In this document: positions 35,905 to 45,458 of the stretch, piece by piece
How positions within the stretch are numbered: position 1 is the first letter of the stretch
Layout of the letters: every line of letters begins with the position of its first letter
The notes under the pieces: model-generated
What the model was told of the DNA's origin: nothing
Seen by the model: only the letters and a program-made list of their open reading frames with translations
The model's database searches: none
Source of the DNA: CAVWNR01 sp963756525
GTDB lineage: Bacteria > Actinomycetota > Actinomycetes > Mycobacteriales > Jatrophihabitantaceae
Assembly (NCBI GenBank): GCA_963756525.1
Contig: CAVWNR010000009.1
Span: 1 to 64,000 of the forward strand
DNA: 64,000 nt
Direction: 5' to 3'
Program-made: the position numbers and the translations under genes

Positions 35905-36819
35905 ATGACCGCGATCACCGAAACCGTCATCGCTCCGGCCGCGGCGCCGGCCCGCCGCAAGGGTGCGCTGCGCCGGGTCACCGGCGCGGCGCTGCGCACC
36001 GGCCGTGGCCGGGTGGGGCTGGCCATCACCCTGCTCGTCGTCGGCATCGCCGTGATCGGCCCGTTCGTTGAGCCGCACTCGCCGACCGCGTTCACCACCT
36101 TGCCGTACGCGACGCCGGGCGCCGGCAACGGGCTGCTCGGCGGCGATGTGCTCGGCCGGGACGTGCTCAGCCGGCTGCTCGACGGCGGGTACTTCCTGCT
36201 GTTCCTGGCCGCGCTGGCCACCGTCCTCGGAGTCGCCGTCGGTGCCGCGGTCGGCATCGTGGCTGCCTACCGGCAGAGGTTCGTGGGCGGGCTGTGCATG
36301 CGCATTGTGGACATCCTGCTCTCGATCCCGCAGATGGTGTTCGTGCTGCTGATCATCAGCGTGATCAGCGCGAAGAGCTGGATCCTGGTCCTGGCCGTGG
36401 CCGCGGTGCAGGCACCCCAAGTCGCGCGGGTCATCTACGCGGCCAGCCAGGATGTCTGCGAGCGCGATTTCGTCAAGGCGGTGGCCTTATGGGGCGTCCC
36501 GCCCCGCCGGGTCATCCTGCGCCAGGTGCTGCCCAACTTGATCACTCCGCTTACCGTGGAAACCGGGCTGCGGCTCAGCTTCTCGATCATCCTGATCTCC
36601 GGGTTGAACTTCCTGGGTTTCGGCGTCCAGCCGCCGGCCGCATCCTGGGGTGTGATGATCAACGAAAATCGGCTCGGCCTGGTCGTCAACCCCTGGGGCG
36701 TTCTCGCGCCGGCCATCCTGCTCGGTCTGCTCGCCGTCGGCACCAACATCTTCGCCGACTCGATCGCCCGCGCCAACGCCGGAGAAGGCGGCGCGACAGC
36801 CCATGGAGAATCAGCATGA
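35905..36819 (+). CDS. ABC transporter permease (DppC/OppC type)
   Basis: A 304-residue partner permease. The typical DppC start region (RVGLAITLLVVGIAVIGPFVEPHSPTAF), LGGDVLGRDVLSRLLDGGYF, and the EAA loop ALWGVPPRRVILRQVLPNLITPLTVETGLRLSFSI are all present, as is NFLGFGVQPPAASWGVMINENR near the end. Start ATG 35905 sits four bases after the previous stop, with GAGG upstream. Its TGA overlaps the ATG of the ATPase gene, so the three are translationally coupled. Confidence 0.93.
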   Translation: MTAITETVIAPAAAPARRKGALRRVTGAALRTGRGRVGLAITLLVVGIAVIGPFVEPHSPTAFTTLPYATPGAGNGLLGGDVLGRDVLSRLLDGGYFLLFLAALATVLGVAVGAAVGIVAAYRQRFVGGLCMRIVDILLSIPQMVFVLLIISVISAKSWILVLAVAAVQAPQVARVIYAASQDVCERDFVKAVALWGVPPRRVILRQVLPNLITPLTVETGLRLSFSIILISGLNFLGFGVQPPAASWGVMINENRLGLVVNPWGVLAPAILLGLLAVGTNIFADSIARANAGEGGATAHGESA

Positions 36820-38654
36820 CAACCACATCGTCCCTGGAGACCACCGCGGGCACCGGCACCGGCTTGATGGTTCGGGATCTGACCGTGCAGACCCGGGTCA
36901 GCCGGGTTCCGATCATCGAGGATGTCAGCTTCGACGTTGCCGCCGGGCAGATCCTCGGCGTGGTCGGGGAATCCGGATCGGGCAAGTCCACGGTGGGTGT
37001 CGCCCTACTCGGGCTGGCCCGCCGCGGACTGGTCATCTCCGGTGGTTCGGTGCGGGTGGCCGGGCGCGAGGTCCTCGGCCTCGGCCAGAACACGCTGCGC
37101 ACCTTGCGCGGCCGCCAAATCTCCTACGTGCCGCAGGACCCGACCAGCGGCTTGAACCCCGCGATGCGCGTCGGCACCCAGCTGCGGGAGGTCCTCGAGA
37201 TCCACTCAGGTGTCCTGCAGCCCGGCGAGCACCCGGCTGACCGGCTCGGCACCGTGCTGACCGAGGTCGACCTGCCGGCGAGCGAACGGATCCTGCGCAG
37301 CTACCCACACCAGCTCTCCGGCGGCCAGCAACAGCGCGTTGGCATCGCCATGGCGATCATCGCCCGGCCGGCGCTGGTGGTATTCGACGAACCGACCACC
37401 GGCCTGGACGTGACTACCCAGAAGCGGGTGCTGCAGACGATCCGGGAGCTGACCGACCGGCACCAGATGATGTCGGTGTACGTCAGCCACGATCTCGCGG
37501 TGGTGGCCGACATCGCCGACCGCACCGCGGTGATGTACGCCGGGCGGCTGGTGGAACTAGCCCCGACCCGGACGCTGTTCACCGCGGCCAGCCACCCCTA
37601 CACCGACCGGCTCATCGCGGCCGCGCCCTCGGCGGCGCGGGCCGAAGTGCTAATCGGCATCCCCGGCCGCCCGCCCCGCCCCGGCGCGTGGCCGGTGGGC
37701 TGCGCCTTCGCCGACCGCTGCCCGCGGGTGCAAGACGACTGCAGGGCGGGGCCGATACCCCTGATCCCACAAAGCCCCGACCATGCCGCCCGCTGCCTGC
37801 ACCCACTCACCGCCGCAGCGACCCGCCGGCTCAACCAGCCGGTCCCCGACCTGCCGCCGATCAGCCGAACCGGCCTGTCGGCCCGCGAGCTCCGGGTGTC
37901 CTACGGCCCCACCCGAGTGCTGCACGACATCAGCTTCGACGCTCCCGCAGGACAGTGCACCGCGGTCGTCGGCGAATCGGGATCAGGCAAGACCACGCTG
38001 TCCCGCTCGCTGGCCGGGCTACACGAACAATGGACCGGCGAGGTGTACTTCGACGGGCAACGCCTCGACCCCGTCCCGGCCCGGCGCAGCCGCGAACAGC
38101 GGCGCAACATCCAGTACATATTCCAGAACCCGTTCGGATCGCTCAACCCGCGCATGTCGGTCGCCGAAAACCTCGACGAGCCGCTGCGCTACTTCACCCG
38201 GCTGTCCCGCAAACAGCGGCACGCTAAGATCCTCGAAACCCTCGACAGCGTCGCGCTGTCGGCCAAGTACCTCAACCAGATGCCCGACCAGCTCTCCGGC
38301 GGTGAGCGGCAACGCGTCGCCGTGGGACGCTCACTGACCACCGACCCGGAGCTGTTGATCTGCGATGAGATCACCTCCGCCCTCGACGTGTCCGTGCAGG
38401 CGCTGCTCGTCGAGCAACTGCGCCAGCTGCAGCAGCAACGCCACCTCAGCCTGCTGTTCGTGACCCACAACCTCGCCGTGGTCCGCTCGATCGCGCAGCA
38501 CGTGGTCGTCCTGTCCGCCGGGCGGATCGTCGAAAGCGGACCGGTCAACGAGGTGCTCACCCGACCCCGGCACGCCTACACTCAGCAGCTGCTGAGCGAC
38601 CTGCCCGACATCGAACACGCCCGCGCCGCCGCCGGCGCCGGCAACCCGAGCTGA
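36816..38654 (+). CDS. Fused dual ABC-transporter ATPase (DppD-DppF type)
   Basis: A 612-residue protein with two full nucleotide-binding domains. Domain 1: Walker A GESGSGKST, signature LSGGQQQR, Walker B ALVVFDEPTTGLD, and the C-terminal Cys-rich oligopeptide motif CAFADRCPRVQDDCRAG. Domain 2: GESGSGKTT, LSGGERQR, LLICDEITSALD. Both sets are complete, so both sites should hydrolyse ATP. Fusion of the usually separate DppD and DppF subunits is common in actinobacteria. The start overlaps the permease stop (ATGA). After it comes a 168-bp gap before the GMC gene. Confidence 0.93.
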   Translation: MTTTSSLETTAGTGTGLMVRDLTVQTRVSRVPIIEDVSFDVAAGQILGVVGESGSGKSTVGVALLGLARRGLVISGGSVRVAGREVLGLGQNTLRTLRGRQISYVPQDPTSGLNPAMRVGTQLREVLEIHSGVLQPGEHPADRLGTVLTEVDLPASERILRSYPHQLSGGQQQRVGIAMAIIARPALVVFDEPTTGLDVTTQKRVLQTIRELTDRHQMMSVYVSHDLAVVADIADRTAVMYAGRLVELAPTRTLFTAASHPYTDRLIAAAPSAARAEVLIGIPGRPPRPGAWPVGCAFADRCPRVQDDCRAGPIPLIPQSPDHAARCLHPLTAAATRRLNQPVPDLPPISRTGLSARELRVSYGPTRVLHDISFDAPAGQCTAVVGESGSGKTTLSRSLAGLHEQWTGEVYFDGQRLDPVPARRSREQRRNIQYIFQNPFGSLNPRMSVAENLDEPLRYFTRLSRKQRHAKILETLDSVALSAKYLNQMPDQLSGGERQRVAVGRSLTTDPELLICDEITSALDVSVQALLVEQLRQLQQQRHLSLLFVTHNLAVVRSIAQHVVVLSAGRIVESGPVNEVLTRPRHAYTQQLLSDLPDIEHARAAAGAGNPS

Positions 38655-38822
38655 CCTTGCAACGCCGAACAGCGAGACATCATCAAACGGACCGGTAGCC
38701 AAACCCTCACCCGGACGCATCTGAGACAGCCGCCCGTGATCGGCGCCGGCCCACCTGCTCCTCGCGTTCCCTCACCACGGGCCGTGAACCGTCCGATCAC
38801 CCTCTAGAAGACAGGAAAGCCG

Positions 38823-40379
38823 ATGTCCCAGCCGTTCGGCGCCGACAACCCCTCGGTGCTCACGACCCCGATCGACGAAATCGACGCCGACATCGTCATC
38901 ATCGGCTCAGGCATGGGAGGCGGCACGCTCGCCTTCGCCCTGCGGAACGGCGGCGCCCGCGTACTGATCATCGAAGCAGGTGACTTTCTTCCCCGCGAGA
39001 TCCACAACTGGCTTCCTCGGGCCGTGCACATCGAGAATCGATACAAGAATTCCGACACCTGGTACGACTCGGCAGGCAACGGGTTCGTTCCGGGCAACTA
39101 CCACTACGTCGGCGGAAGCACCAAGCTCTACGGGGCGACCCTTCCCCGCTTCCGGGAACACGACTTCGGTGTGGTGGAGCATCCCGACGGACTCTCACCG
39201 GCGTGGCCCATCGACTACGACGACCTCGAGCCACACTACGGCGAGGCCGAACGCATGTTCTTTGTGCACGCCAACAACGGCGAGGACCCGTCCGAGCCAT
39301 GGCGGAGCACCAACTTTCCCTTCCCCGCCGTCGGGTATGAGCCCACGATCGCCGCCTTCGCAGCAAGCGCCCGGGCCCAGGGACTGCACCCGTTCGGCCT
39401 GCCCCAGGCCATCGACCTGCGGGAAGGGGGGCGCTGTGTTCGCTGCGCGACGTGTGACTCCTTCCCCTGCATGGTCGACGCCAAGGGCGACGCCGACATC
39501 TCAGCCGTCCGACCGGCGTTGACCTGCCCGAACGTGCGGCTGCTCACCAACACCTGGGTCGACCACCTCGAGACAGACGGCGCCGGGCGCAACATCGTCG
39601 CCGCTCACGCGCGCCAAAACGGTCGGCCCGTCACCATCCGCGGCGGCCGATTCGTCGTCGCGACCGGAGCCGTGCAGACCGCGGCGCTGCTGCTGCGCTC
39701 GGCCTCGAACGCCCACCCCGACGGACTGGCCAACGGCTCCGACCAGGTCGGGCGCAACTACATGGCCCACGTGACCTCCTTCATGCTCGCCGTGAACCCG
39801 TTGCGACGCAACGAGGACATCTACCACAAGACCATGGGAATCAACGACTGGTACGCCGCTGGCCCGGACAACCACTATCCCCTGGGCAACGTGCAAGGCC
39901 TCGGCAAATTGCGCGGCGAGATGGTCAAGGCCGCGCGCAGCTGGATCCCGCTGCCTGTCCTGGACACGGTCGCCCAGCGCACCGTCGACCTTTTCTTGCA
40001 GACCGAGGACCTGCCGCTCGCCGAGAACCGGGTAACCCTCAACGACACCGGGCAGATCGTCCTCAACCGCCGCCCGACCAACCTGACCTCCCACCGTGAG
40101 TTGCTTCGACGGATGACCAAGGTGGCACACCGGGCCGGTTACCCGAAGGTGCTGCACCAGTTGCTGGACATCCAAGCAACGTCGCACCAGTGCGGCACCG
40201 CTCGCATGGGCGAGGACCCGTCGACCAGCGTGGTCGACCCGCTCTGCAAGGCACACGAACTGGACAACATGTGGATCGTGGACAGCGCGCCGTTCGTATC
40301 ATCCGCCGCCGTCAACCCAGCGCTGACAATCGCCGCATTGGCGCTCAGGTTGGCGGCTTCAGGACAGCTCACCACCTGA
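38823..40379 (+). CDS. GMC-family FAD oxidoreductase
   Basis: A 518-residue protein. The FAD fingerprint is DIVIIGSGMGGGTLAFAL (Gly28 region), followed by RVLIIEAG. The C-terminal GMC part has HQCGTARMGEDPSTSVVDP, WIVDSAPFVSSAAVNPALTIAALA with candidate catalytic His455/Asn498. A Cys-rich insert CVRCATCDSFPC lies near residue 206. There is no signal peptide, so it is cytoplasmic. Relatives oxidise sugars, glycosides or alcohols, including pyranose and glycoside 3-oxidases. Its place beside a ThuA-domain gene favours a sugar- or polyol-like substrate. RBS AGGAAAG before ATG 38823. Confidence 0.88.
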   Translation: MSQPFGADNPSVLTTPIDEIDADIVIIGSGMGGGTLAFALRNGGARVLIIEAGDFLPREIHNWLPRAVHIENRYKNSDTWYDSAGNGFVPGNYHYVGGSTKLYGATLPRFREHDFGVVEHPDGLSPAWPIDYDDLEPHYGEAERMFFVHANNGEDPSEPWRSTNFPFPAVGYEPTIAAFAASARAQGLHPFGLPQAIDLREGGRCVRCATCDSFPCMVDAKGDADISAVRPALTCPNVRLLTNTWVDHLETDGAGRNIVAAHARQNGRPVTIRGGRFVVATGAVQTAALLLRSASNAHPDGLANGSDQVGRNYMAHVTSFMLAVNPLRRNEDIYHKTMGINDWYAAGPDNHYPLGNVQGLGKLRGEMVKAARSWIPLPVLDTVAQRTVDLFLQTEDLPLAENRVTLNDTGQIVLNRRPTNLTSHRELLRRMTKVAHRAGYPKVLHQLLDIQATSHQCGTARMGEDPSTSVVDPLCKAHELDNMWIVDSAPFVSSAAVNPALTIAALALRLAASGQLTT

Positions 40380-40438
40380 CAGCCCGGCTGGCCGAGCAGC
40401 CAGAGCACGCATCCACGCCGGGACAACAAGGAGACATC

Positions 40439-41119
40439 ATGACCAAAGCGCTCTACCTCTACGGCGGCTGGCCTGGCCACCGCCCCTACGAAATCGCGGA
40501 CTGGACCCGCGCGCTGGTCGGCGAGCTCGGCTTCGACCTCGACGAAACCCAGGACATCTTCCGCCTCGACGCGGACCTGACCGACTACGACCTGATCATC
40601 CTCGGCTGGAACAACGCGCTGACGACCGAAGATCTGTCCGACTCCCAAGAGCACAACCTGCTCTCCGCTGTACAGACCGGCACAGGCGTGGCCGCCTGGC
40701 ACGGCGCCGCAGCCGCCTTCCGGGCCAGCCTGGCCTACCACCTGATGCTCGGCGGAGACTTTCTGGCCCATCCCGCCGGCGAGGGTGTGGAGCATCCCTA
40801 CACCGTGCAGATCAGCGCACCCGAGCACCCCGTCTCCGCCGGCGTCGGCGACTTCGCCGTGGCCTCAGAGCAGTACTACATGCACTGCGATCCGAACAAC
40901 ATGGTCCTCGCAGAAACCACCTTCGACGGCAAACACCTCCCGTGGCTGGAAGGACGTCGATCACCGGCCAGCTGGGTACGGACATGGGGCTCTGGCCGCG
41001 TCTTCTACCACTCCGTCGGACACGCGCCCTGCGATCTGAAGGACGACAACGTGCGCCGCTTGACCAAGCAGGGGCTGGCCTGGGCTGCGCGGGACTCTGA
41101 CTTGCCGCTTGGCATATGA
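40439..41119 (+). CDS. ThuA-domain (trehalose-utilisation-like) protein
   Basis: A 226-residue protein of the ThuA/class-I glutamine-amidotransferase-like fold: KALYLYGGWPGHRPYEIADW at the start, DYDLIILGWNNALTTEDLSD, GTGVAAWHGAAAAFRASLAYHLMLGGDFLAHP in the middle and VRTWGSGRVFYHSVGHAPCDL near the end. ThuA proteins act with oxidoreductases in sugar 3-oxidation pathways, their reaction being poorly defined. AAGGAGA precedes ATG 40439. It follows the GMC gene by 59 bp, a pairing that supports a shared step on a sugar-like compound. Confidence 0.85.
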   Translation: MTKALYLYGGWPGHRPYEIADWTRALVGELGFDLDETQDIFRLDADLTDYDLIILGWNNALTTEDLSDSQEHNLLSAVQTGTGVAAWHGAAAAFRASLAYHLMLGGDFLAHPAGEGVEHPYTVQISAPEHPVSAGVGDFAVASEQYYMHCDPNNMVLAETTFDGKHLPWLEGRRSPASWVRTWGSGRVFYHSVGHAPCDLKDDNVRRLTKQGLAWAARDSDLPLGI

Positions 41120-41332
41120 GCAGACCGAACAGCGGTCCAAACGCGGACACCCGCCGGCAGGACAACCAGTCGGCAATGTGCATCGGCAAGCGCGGCCACT
41201 GCACAGCCCGTGTCTACCCGCTTGAGCTTCGGCTGCAGATACTTCTTGACACCTCCAGCAAGATCTGACTGTTGCGCCGACCGGGCACCGTGCCATCGGT
41301 CACCGGCGGCGCAGCGAACGAGAGGACAGACA

Positions 41333-43120
41333 GTGACTCAACTCACCGGTGGACAGATTGTGGCTCGGACGCTGAAGAACTACGGCGTCGACTACGTGGC
41401 CGGGATCCCCGGACACGGCATCTGGTCGCTGTTGGACGCATTCCTCGACGACGAATCCAGCATCCCCGTGATCCAGGTGTTCCACGAGCAGAGCGCGGTA
41501 CACCTGGCCGACGGGTACTACCGCGTTGCCGGCAAGCCGATGGCCGCATTCACCTCGATCGGCGCGGGCGCCGCCAACACGATCCTTGGCCTGGCGACCG
41601 CCTACATGGACTCCACGAGTGTGCTCGTGCTCACCGGCGGCCCGCCCACGCACATGCGCGGCCACGGCCTGCTGCAGGAGCTCGACCGGTACACCGACAA
41701 CGCGTTCCCGCAGGTCGCGGCCGCGGTGTCCAAGCGGCACTGGGCACCGACCCGCGTCGACGAACTGCCGTCCGTGCTGCATCGTGCGTTCAGCACCATG
41801 CTGACCGGTCGACCCGGCCCCGCGCACATCGAGGTGCCGATGGATGTCCAGGCTGAGGCCGCCGACGTCGCGCTACACGACCTCGTCAAGCGCCTGCCGG
41901 TCGGTGTCCCACAACCCGATCCGACGGCGGTCGAGCAGGCGGTCCGCGTGCTGCGCGAGGCGCGGCGACCGGTCATCGTCGTCGGCGGCGGTGCCATCAC
42001 CTCCAACGCTGCGCAGAACGTGCTCGCCCTGGCGGAGGCGTGGCGGATCCCGGTCGTCACCACCTGGAACGGCAAGGGCGCCTTCCCGGAGGATCATGAG
42101 CTGTTCGCCGGTGCCGTCGGCCAGACGGGCACCCCGGTCGGCAACTCGATCGCGGCGCAGGCAGACGTGGTCGTCTCCGTCGGCTGCCGGTTCACCGACT
42201 GGTCGGCGTCGAGCTACGCGCAGGGCATCTCCTTCTCCATTCCGCCGGCAAAGCTGATCCACATCGACATCGACCCACACGAGATCGGCAAGAACTACCC
42301 GGCCGAGGTGGGCATCGTCGCGGACGCCAAGCCCGCCGTGGCTGCCATCACGGACTCCCTGCCGCCGGCCGCGCCGGACCGCAGCGACTACCTCACCGAG
42401 CTGGCCGCCCGCAAGGCGGACTGGGAGACCCAGCTCGCCAGCCGCCGCGACTCCGACCGTTTCCCGTTCACCTCGCAGCGGCCGCTCGGCGACCTGCGCC
42501 GGGTCATGAGCCGCGACGGCATCATCGTCGCCGGCTCCGGTAACCCGCAGGGAGCCGTCAAGCAGACCTTCCCGGTCTACCAGCCGCGCACGCACCTGAC
42601 CTCCGGCGGCTTCTCCTCGATGGGATGGGCCGTGCCGGCGGCGATCGGCGCCAAGCTCGCTGCACCCGAGCGTCAGGTCGCATGCGTCCTCGGCGACGGT
42701 GACTTCTTGATGACCGCACAGGAGATCGGGGTCTGCGTCACAAACGACATCCCCGTGGTCTTTGTCGTCCAGGACAACTCCGGTTACATGTCGATCCGCG
42801 GCGGCCAGCGCAAGCAGACCAGCAGACACATCGCCACCGAGTTCAATCGACCCGACGGCACCCCCTACAGCCCCGACTTCAAGGCGCTGGGTAAGGCGTT
42901 CGGGCTCGAGTCCTTCCGCGTCGAGGAGCCTTCGGATCTGGAAGCGACCTACCGCAAAGCCTTCGAGTCCGCAGCGCCCGCGCTGGTCGAGGTACCCACC
43001 GACCGCAACGCCGCCGGGCCCTGGGTGCCCGGCTGGTGGGACTTCCCGATCCCCGCCTACATCCAAGACGAACGCCAGGACGAGTACTGGGCCACCCGAC
43101 GCAAAGAACAGCACCTCTAA
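41333..43120 (+). CDS. ThDP-dependent enzyme (acetolactate synthase superfamily)
   Basis: A 595-residue protein with all three domains. The N-terminal pyrimidine-binding domain has FHEQSAVHLADGYYRVAG with catalytic Glu52. A middle FAD/NAD-like domain (PVIVVGGGAITSNAAQNVL) follows. The pyrophosphate domain has the ThDP motif GDG at 454-456 ending in QDN at 480-482. SSMGWAVPAAIGAK is the usual preceding loop. Acetolactate synthase itself is unlikely because no small subunit or ilv genes are near. Related enzymes include IolD-type hydrolases, carboligases and decarboxylases of 2-oxo acids. GTG 41333 follows GAGAGGACAG. Confidence 0.88.
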   Translation: MTQLTGGQIVARTLKNYGVDYVAGIPGHGIWSLLDAFLDDESSIPVIQVFHEQSAVHLADGYYRVAGKPMAAFTSIGAGAANTILGLATAYMDSTSVLVLTGGPPTHMRGHGLLQELDRYTDNAFPQVAAAVSKRHWAPTRVDELPSVLHRAFSTMLTGRPGPAHIEVPMDVQAEAADVALHDLVKRLPVGVPQPDPTAVEQAVRVLREARRPVIVVGGGAITSNAAQNVLALAEAWRIPVVTTWNGKGAFPEDHELFAGAVGQTGTPVGNSIAAQADVVVSVGCRFTDWSASSYAQGISFSIPPAKLIHIDIDPHEIGKNYPAEVGIVADAKPAVAAITDSLPPAAPDRSDYLTELAARKADWETQLASRRDSDRFPFTSQRPLGDLRRVMSRDGIIVAGSGNPQGAVKQTFPVYQPRTHLTSGGFSSMGWAVPAAIGAKLAAPERQVACVLGDGDFLMTAQEIGVCVTNDIPVVFVVQDNSGYMSIRGGQRKQTSRHIATEFNRPDGTPYSPDFKALGKAFGLESFRVEEPSDLEATYRKAFESAAPALVEVPTDRNAAGPWVPGWWDFPIPAYIQDERQDEYWATRRKEQHL

Positions 43121-43156
43121 CGCCAGCCCCAGCCGTCGTTTCCCGAAGGCATCCAC

Positions 43157-45211
43157 ATGTCCCGCACAGAGCACCCGCGCAACAACCCGACCCGCCAGGA
43201 CTCCTCGACCGCGCGCGATGGCGGCGAGCCTCCAGCCGAACTTGCGATCCTCTTCCAGCCGATCACCCTGGGGAAGGTCCAAGTCAGAAACCGCATCGTC
43301 ATGACCGGGCACGGCACCGGCCTGGCGCAGAACTTCCTGCCGACCGATGCGCACACCGCCTACTACCGAGAACGGGCCATCGGCGGCGCGGGTCTCATCG
43401 GGATGGCGTTCCCGCAGATCCACCCCACCTCGCAAGACGTCCCGGGAGAGCCGCACGCCTACGACCCCGCGATCATTCCCGGCCTGCGACGCATCACCGA
43501 CGCCGTCCACGAGCACGGCGCCCGGATCGTCATGCAGCTGGGTCACGGCGGACGCCAGGGCCAGTCCACGTTCACCGACCAGGCGCTGTGGGGCCCGTCG
43601 AACATCCCGTGCCCGTTCAACCTCGAGATGCCCAAGGAGATGGAACTCGAGGACATCGACGCAATCATCGAAGGACACGTCCTGGGTGCGCGGCACGCCA
43701 AGCAGGGCGGTATGGACGGCGTCGAAATCCATTCCGGCTACGGCGGCTACCTGCTCGCGTCCTTCCTCTCCCACTACTCGAACTTCCGCGAGGACGAGTA
43801 CGGGGGCTCGCTGGAGAACCGGATGCGGTTCGTCCTGCGGGTGATTCGTGCGGTGCGGGAGGAGGTCGGCCCGGACTACCTGATCGGGATCAACCTGCAG
43901 GGGCACGACTTCAGCCCCAACGGGCTGGAAGCACCCGACGCCCAGGACATCGCCAAGGCGATCGAAGCTACCGGCGGCATCGACTACATCTGCGTGAAGG
44001 CCGCCACCTACTTCGAGGCACACCAGAACGTCCCCGACATGCAACACCCAAAAAAGATCTGGGCGTCGCTGGCCGCGGCCGTCAAGGAGGTGGTATCCCT
44101 CCCAGTCATCGCGGTCGGCCGCATCAACGAGCCGCTCGATGCCGTTCAGGTCCTCGAGGACGGCCAGGCCGACATGGTGGCGATGACGCGCCAGCAGATC
44201 GCCGATCCGGAGACGGTCAACAAGATGCGTGCCGGTCGGGTCGATGAGATCCGCCGCTGCATTGGGTGCAACCAGGGCTGTATCGACCGGCTGTTCAAGA
44301 TGACACACGCATCGTGCGTGCACAACCCGGCCGCCGGCTACGAGCTGGAACTGGGCATCGGCACCCTACAGATCGCCTCGCAACCTAGGCGGGTCGTCGT
44401 CGTCGGAGGCGGCCCCGCCGGTATGAAGGCAGCTGAGACTGCGGCGCGCCGGGGCCACGAGGTGAGCTTGATCGAGCGCCGCCGGGTGCTCGGCGGTCAG
44501 CTGCGGCTGGCCGCGTCGATCAAGGGACGCCAGGAGATTGCCGGCGTCTACACCCACATCGAAGGACAGTTACGCATCCTCGGCGTCGACGTGCGCCTCG
44601 GCACTGCGGCCACCGTCGACACGGTCATGGGCTTGCAGCCCGACAAGGTCATCGTGGCCACCGGGTCGGCACCCGGCCCCGACATCATCGGCAACATCGC
44701 ACAGGGCATTCTCGACACACCCGGCCTCGATCAGAGCCACGTCCTTAACGTGTGGCACGTGCTGGAAGACAACGCTTCCATCGGACAGCGTGTGCTGATC
44801 GTCGACGACGGCGAGGGCGGCTGGAAGTCGATCGGCGTGGCGCTCGAGCTCGATGAGAAGGGCCACGACGTGCACGTCATCACACCGCTTCCCTACGTTG
44901 GCGCCAAGATCGGACCGTTCAGCCAGAACATGCTGATCCCTCGCATTTTCGCCTCGGGTATCACCACGCATGCATTCACCGCACTGCGAGAAGTGAACGA
45001 CGCAACGGTGGTGCTCTCTGAGCGCGGTAAGCGGGTCATCCTCGACGACGTGGATACCGTCGTGCTTGCCGGGTGGCATCGGCCGGTCACCGACCTGTAC
45101 TTCGAGCTGAAGCAGCGGAGTATGCCGGTCGAACGAATCGGCGACGCGGTCGCCTCCCGAACCATGATGCAGGCCGTACACGAGGGTGAAAGAGCCGCCC
45201 GCCGCCTCTGA
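43157..45211 (+). CDS. OYE-type flavin/4Fe-4S oxidoreductase (FadH/TMADH-like)
   Basis: A 684-residue protein of the 2,4-dienoyl-CoA reductase/trimethylamine dehydrogenase family. The FMN barrel starts LFQPITLGKVQVRNRIVMTGHGT and has MQLGHGGRQ and DGVEIHSGYGGYLLASFLS. The cluster motif is CIGCNQGC with a fourth Cys (368, 371, 375, 387), the family's C-x2-C-x3-C-x11-C. A C-terminal FAD/NAD domain follows (RRVVVVGGGPAGMKAAETAARRGHEVSLIERR). Such enzymes reduce enoates or demethylate amines and betaines. It starts 36 bp after the ThDP gene. No fatty-acid genes adjoin it, so a FadH role in beta-oxidation is less likely. Confidence 0.9.
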   Translation: MSRTEHPRNNPTRQDSSTARDGGEPPAELAILFQPITLGKVQVRNRIVMTGHGTGLAQNFLPTDAHTAYYRERAIGGAGLIGMAFPQIHPTSQDVPGEPHAYDPAIIPGLRRITDAVHEHGARIVMQLGHGGRQGQSTFTDQALWGPSNIPCPFNLEMPKEMELEDIDAIIEGHVLGARHAKQGGMDGVEIHSGYGGYLLASFLSHYSNFREDEYGGSLENRMRFVLRVIRAVREEVGPDYLIGINLQGHDFSPNGLEAPDAQDIAKAIEATGGIDYICVKAATYFEAHQNVPDMQHPKKIWASLAAAVKEVVSLPVIAVGRINEPLDAVQVLEDGQADMVAMTRQQIADPETVNKMRAGRVDEIRRCIGCNQGCIDRLFKMTHASCVHNPAAGYELELGIGTLQIASQPRRVVVVGGGPAGMKAAETAARRGHEVSLIERRRVLGGQLRLAASIKGRQEIAGVYTHIEGQLRILGVDVRLGTAATVDTVMGLQPDKVIVATGSAPGPDIIGNIAQGILDTPGLDQSHVLNVWHVLEDNASIGQRVLIVDDGEGGWKSIGVALELDEKGHDVHVITPLPYVGAKIGPFSQNMLIPRIFASGITTHAFTALREVNDATVVLSERGKRVILDDVDTVVLAGWHRPVTDLYFELKQRSMPVERIGDAVASRTMMQAVHEGERAARRL

Positions 45212-45458
45212 GGTCGATCCATCGCCGATCCACCCACCCCCGCCTGGTCTTACGGCAATTTGGCGGCAGATGCTGCCCGCCGGGCCGGTACAGCCCCACG
45301 TCAGCCGCGGCCAACGCGTGCAGCACCCCGCCCCTGTTGTGCACAGTCTGCGTCTTGCCGGCCGCACCCGAGCTCCACAGACTGGAGCGTGACGCAACTC
45401 CAGGCGTCCGGCCGGCATAAGCGCTGTGCCGGTCCCGGCTGATCCAGGAGATCCCATC

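Noticed and set aside
41333..43120. Acetolactate synthase (ilvB)
   Set aside because: Superfamily match only; no regulatory subunit or ilvC next to it, and the locus is catabolic.
41873..44323. 816-codon open frame on the minus strand
   Set aside because: It lies opposite two well-supported genes (ThDP enzyme and flavin/Fe-S enzyme). Its translation has no motif and mirrors their codon bias; long antisense frames are usual at this GC.
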